From contig JAQUQY010000070.1 in the NCBI GenBank assembly GCA_028715865.1, positions 758 to 7,323 on the forward strand: 6,566 nt of DNA. The letters are read 5' to 3'. This document shows, in pieces, positions 4,957 through 6,566 of the stretch. Position numbers and translations under genes: made by a program. Under the pieces are notes generated by a model. The model was not told the origin of the DNA. It saw only the letters and a list, made by a program, of their open reading frames with translations, and made no database searches. Source of the stretch: Syntrophales bacterium (lineage in GTDB: Bacteria > Desulfobacterota > Syntrophia > Syntrophales > UBA2210). Every line of letters starts with the position of its first letter. Positions within the stretch are counted from its first letter, which is position 1.

Positions 4957-6566
4957 ATGAAGCACATCGTACTGGGAACGGCGGGACACGTGGATCACGG
5001 GAAAACATCCCTGGTAAAAGCGCTTACCGACGTGGATACGGATCGGCTGAAGGAGGAAAAGGAAAGGGGCATCACGATCGACCTTGGATTTGCCCCTCTA
5101 AAGCTCGACGAAGACACCTTCGCAGGCATCGTAGATGTTCCCGGACATGAAAGGTTTGTCAAGAACATGGTAGCCGGCGCGGCCGGCATAGACATGGTGG
5201 CGCTGGTCATAGCCGCCGATGAAGGCGTCATGCCACAGACACGTGAACACCTGCACGTTTGCGACCTCCTGAACGTGAGGCGAGGCCTGGTTGCGGTAAC
5301 AAAAACAGACCTCGTCGACGAAGAGTGGCTATCCCTGGTAATCGAAGACATAAGGATTTTTCTGGAAGGATCATTCCTGGAAGGCGCTCCCATTATCCCG
5401 GTCTCCTCTCATTCCGGATCAGGCCTTTCAGATTTTGTCGACACTTTGAGAAGAATAGTCAGCGAAGAGAGCACCGGGAAGCGCCCGGACTTTTTCAGGC
5501 TGCCAGTTGACAGAATATTTACAATGAAGGGTTTCGGAACAGTTGTAACCGGAACGCTTGTTGGAGGCAAGGTAACTGTTGGAGACACGGTGACGATCCT
5601 TCCCTCGGGCATAGCAACAAAAGTGAGAGGGCTCCAGGTTCACAATGAATCGCGGGTCTTCGCGGAACCAGGTTTCAGAACGGCCATTAACTTTCAGGGG
5701 CTGGGCAAGGAAGCTATCAGGCGGGGGGACATCATAGCCCATCCGGACATATTTGAACCCTCTCAAAGAATGGATATCCTTCTGCGGCATCTTCCCGGGG
5801 CAAAACGAAAGCTTAAACACAGGGCTCCCGTGAGATTTCACGCGGGAACCGCTGAAATTATGGCGCGGCTTTATTTTCCGGACCGGGAAGACCTGGAACC
5901 GGGGGAGGAAACCTACGCCCAGGTAATACTTGAGGAGCCCACAGCGGCCATGGCGGGAGATCATTTCGTCATTCGAAGCTACTCACCGGTTACTACAATC
6001 GGCGGCGGCCGGATACTTGATCCTCTTGCGAGGAAGGTAAAACGTTTTTCTTCCACCTCCGGACAGGCGGTACACCCGGGAATCGGCGAGATGAAAAGGC
6101 TTCACACAGGAAGCTCTATCGAAAAAACTGAAACTATCCTCAGGCGCGCGGGGCTGGAGGGAATATCGCTGAACCGGCTGGCCATCCGCACTGGCATTCC
6201 TCTTGCGGAGCAGCAGAACCTCATGGAAGAAATGCTGTCCAGGAAAAAGGCGCTGCTCGCCGACAAGGAGGACCGCAGAGCAATCGCCTGGGAAACATAT
6301 GAGGACCTGACGAAGAAGATGCTTGACATAATCAACAGATATCATGAACGCTATCCATTGAAAAAGGGGCTTGCCAAAGAGGAGCTGAGGATATCGCTGG
6401 GAACTCGAATACCCCAGAAGCTTTTTCACAAGGCTCTTATGGACCTGGAAACAGACGGCCTGGTCTCCCTGGACAGGGAGATGGTAGCGCGCGCCGGTTA
6501 CGATGTGCGGCTTGGCGAAGGCCTCGAAGAACTTAAAGAAAGCATTATGCGGCGCTACAAGGAAGC
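4957..6566 (+). CDS. selB: Selenocysteine-specific translation elongation factor SelB (partial, C-terminus cut by window edge)
   Basis: SelB is an EF-Tu-like GTPase that delivers Sec-tRNA to UGA codons by binding the SECIS hairpin of selenoprotein mRNAs. I translated 536 codons from the ATG at 4957 with no stop. A TAA in frame at 4939-4941 rules out longer starts, and AAAGGG ends about 11 bases upstream as a rather distant ribosome site. The G domain has GHVDHGKT (10-17), RGITIDLGFA (37-46), DVPGHE (60-65) and TKTD (115-118). ITIDLGFA is the SelB form; EF-Tu has a different sequence there. EF-Tu-like barrels follow (about 170-375, including MKGFGTVVTGT and TTIGGGRILDP). SelB winged-helix repeats start near residue 388, with YHERYPLKKGLAKEELR (462-478). 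E. coli SelB has 614 residues, so roughly 80-100 residues, including the last RNA-binding winged helix, probably lie beyond the edge. Neither selA nor selC is adjacent on the visible side. Confidence 0.96.
   Translation, partial: MKHIVLGTAGHVDHGKTSLVKALTDVDTDRLKEEKERGITIDLGFAPLKLDEDTFAGIVDVPGHERFVKNMVAGAAGIDMVALVIAADEGVMPQTREHLHVCDLLNVRRGLVAVTKTDLVDEEWLSLVIEDIRIFLEGSFLEGAPIIPVSSHSGSGLSDFVDTLRRIVSEESTGKRPDFFRLPVDRIFTMKGFGTVVTGTLVGGKVTVGDTVTILPSGIATKVRGLQVHNESRVFAEPGFRTAINFQGLGKEAIRRGDIIAHPDIFEPSQRMDILLRHLPGAKRKLKHRAPVRFHAGTAEIMARLYFPDREDLEPGEETYAQVILEEPTAAMAGDHFVIRSYSPVTTIGGGRILDPLARKVKRFSSTSGQAVHPGIGEMKRLHTGSSIEKTETILRRAGLEGISLNRLAIRTGIPLAEQQNLMEEMLSRKKALLADKEDRRAIAWETYEDLTKKMLDIINRYHERYPLKKGLAKEELRISLGTRIPQKLFHKALMDLETDGLVSLDREMVARAGYDVRLGEGLEELKESIMRRYKE

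Noticed and set aside
4995..5393. 132-residue open frame on the minus strand
   Set aside because: It is antisense to the SelB G domain and is serine/threonine-rich noise.

Overview
The window holds seven protein-coding genes arranged around one divergent gap. Six lie on the minus strand and read leftward from about position 4652 to the left edge: ruvX, mltG, mraZ, rsmH, ftsL and ftsI (ftsI is cut by the edge). The seventh, selB, lies on the plus strand and runs off the right edge. The source is a bacterium of moderate GC content. A proteobacterial-style start of the division and cell wall (dcw) cluster, a LytG/YceG-family transglycosylase and a selenocysteine elongation factor together fit a Gram-negative anaerobe such as a member of the former Deltaproteobacteria (Desulfobacterota). 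That placement is inferred from gene content and general sequence feel; no search was run.

Left block (1-3215, minus strand): mraZ-rsmH-ftsL-ftsI is the classic head of the dcw cluster. The genes are tightly packed, with gaps of 2, 3 and 44 bases. They are preceded by a near-consensus sigma70 promoter (TTGACA, 17-base spacer, TATATT) at 3177-3205. Between the -10 box and the early mraZ codons are three tandem 10-base units, each carrying GTGGA, which look like the MraZ operator. The predicted transcription start, the Shine-Dalgarno sequence and the start codon all fall inside these repeats, so the cluster is probably autorepressed at its head. MraZ is the regulator, RsmH methylates 16S rRNA, FtsL is a divisome membrane scaffold, and FtsI is the septal transpeptidase.

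Middle block (3215-4652, minus strand): ruvX and mltG overlap by 14 bases and are probably co-transcribed. mltG ends only about ten bases upstream of the dcw -35 box. No intrinsic terminator is visible there, only an AT-rich inverted repeat that straddles the -35 box, so read-through from ruvX-mltG into the dcw genes is possible. This would link a peptidoglycan chain-terminating enzyme with septal synthesis.

Right block (4653-6566): a 304-base divergent intergenic region contains a GC-rich hairpin but no convincing gene or tRNA. It is followed by selB, which encodes the selenocysteine-specific elongation factor. Neither selA nor tRNA-Sec (selC) is visible in the window. I found no mobile elements, CRISPR arrays, rRNA or tRNA genes. 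The window is mostly conserved housekeeping DNA; the most interesting part is the regulatory segment at 3141-3212.
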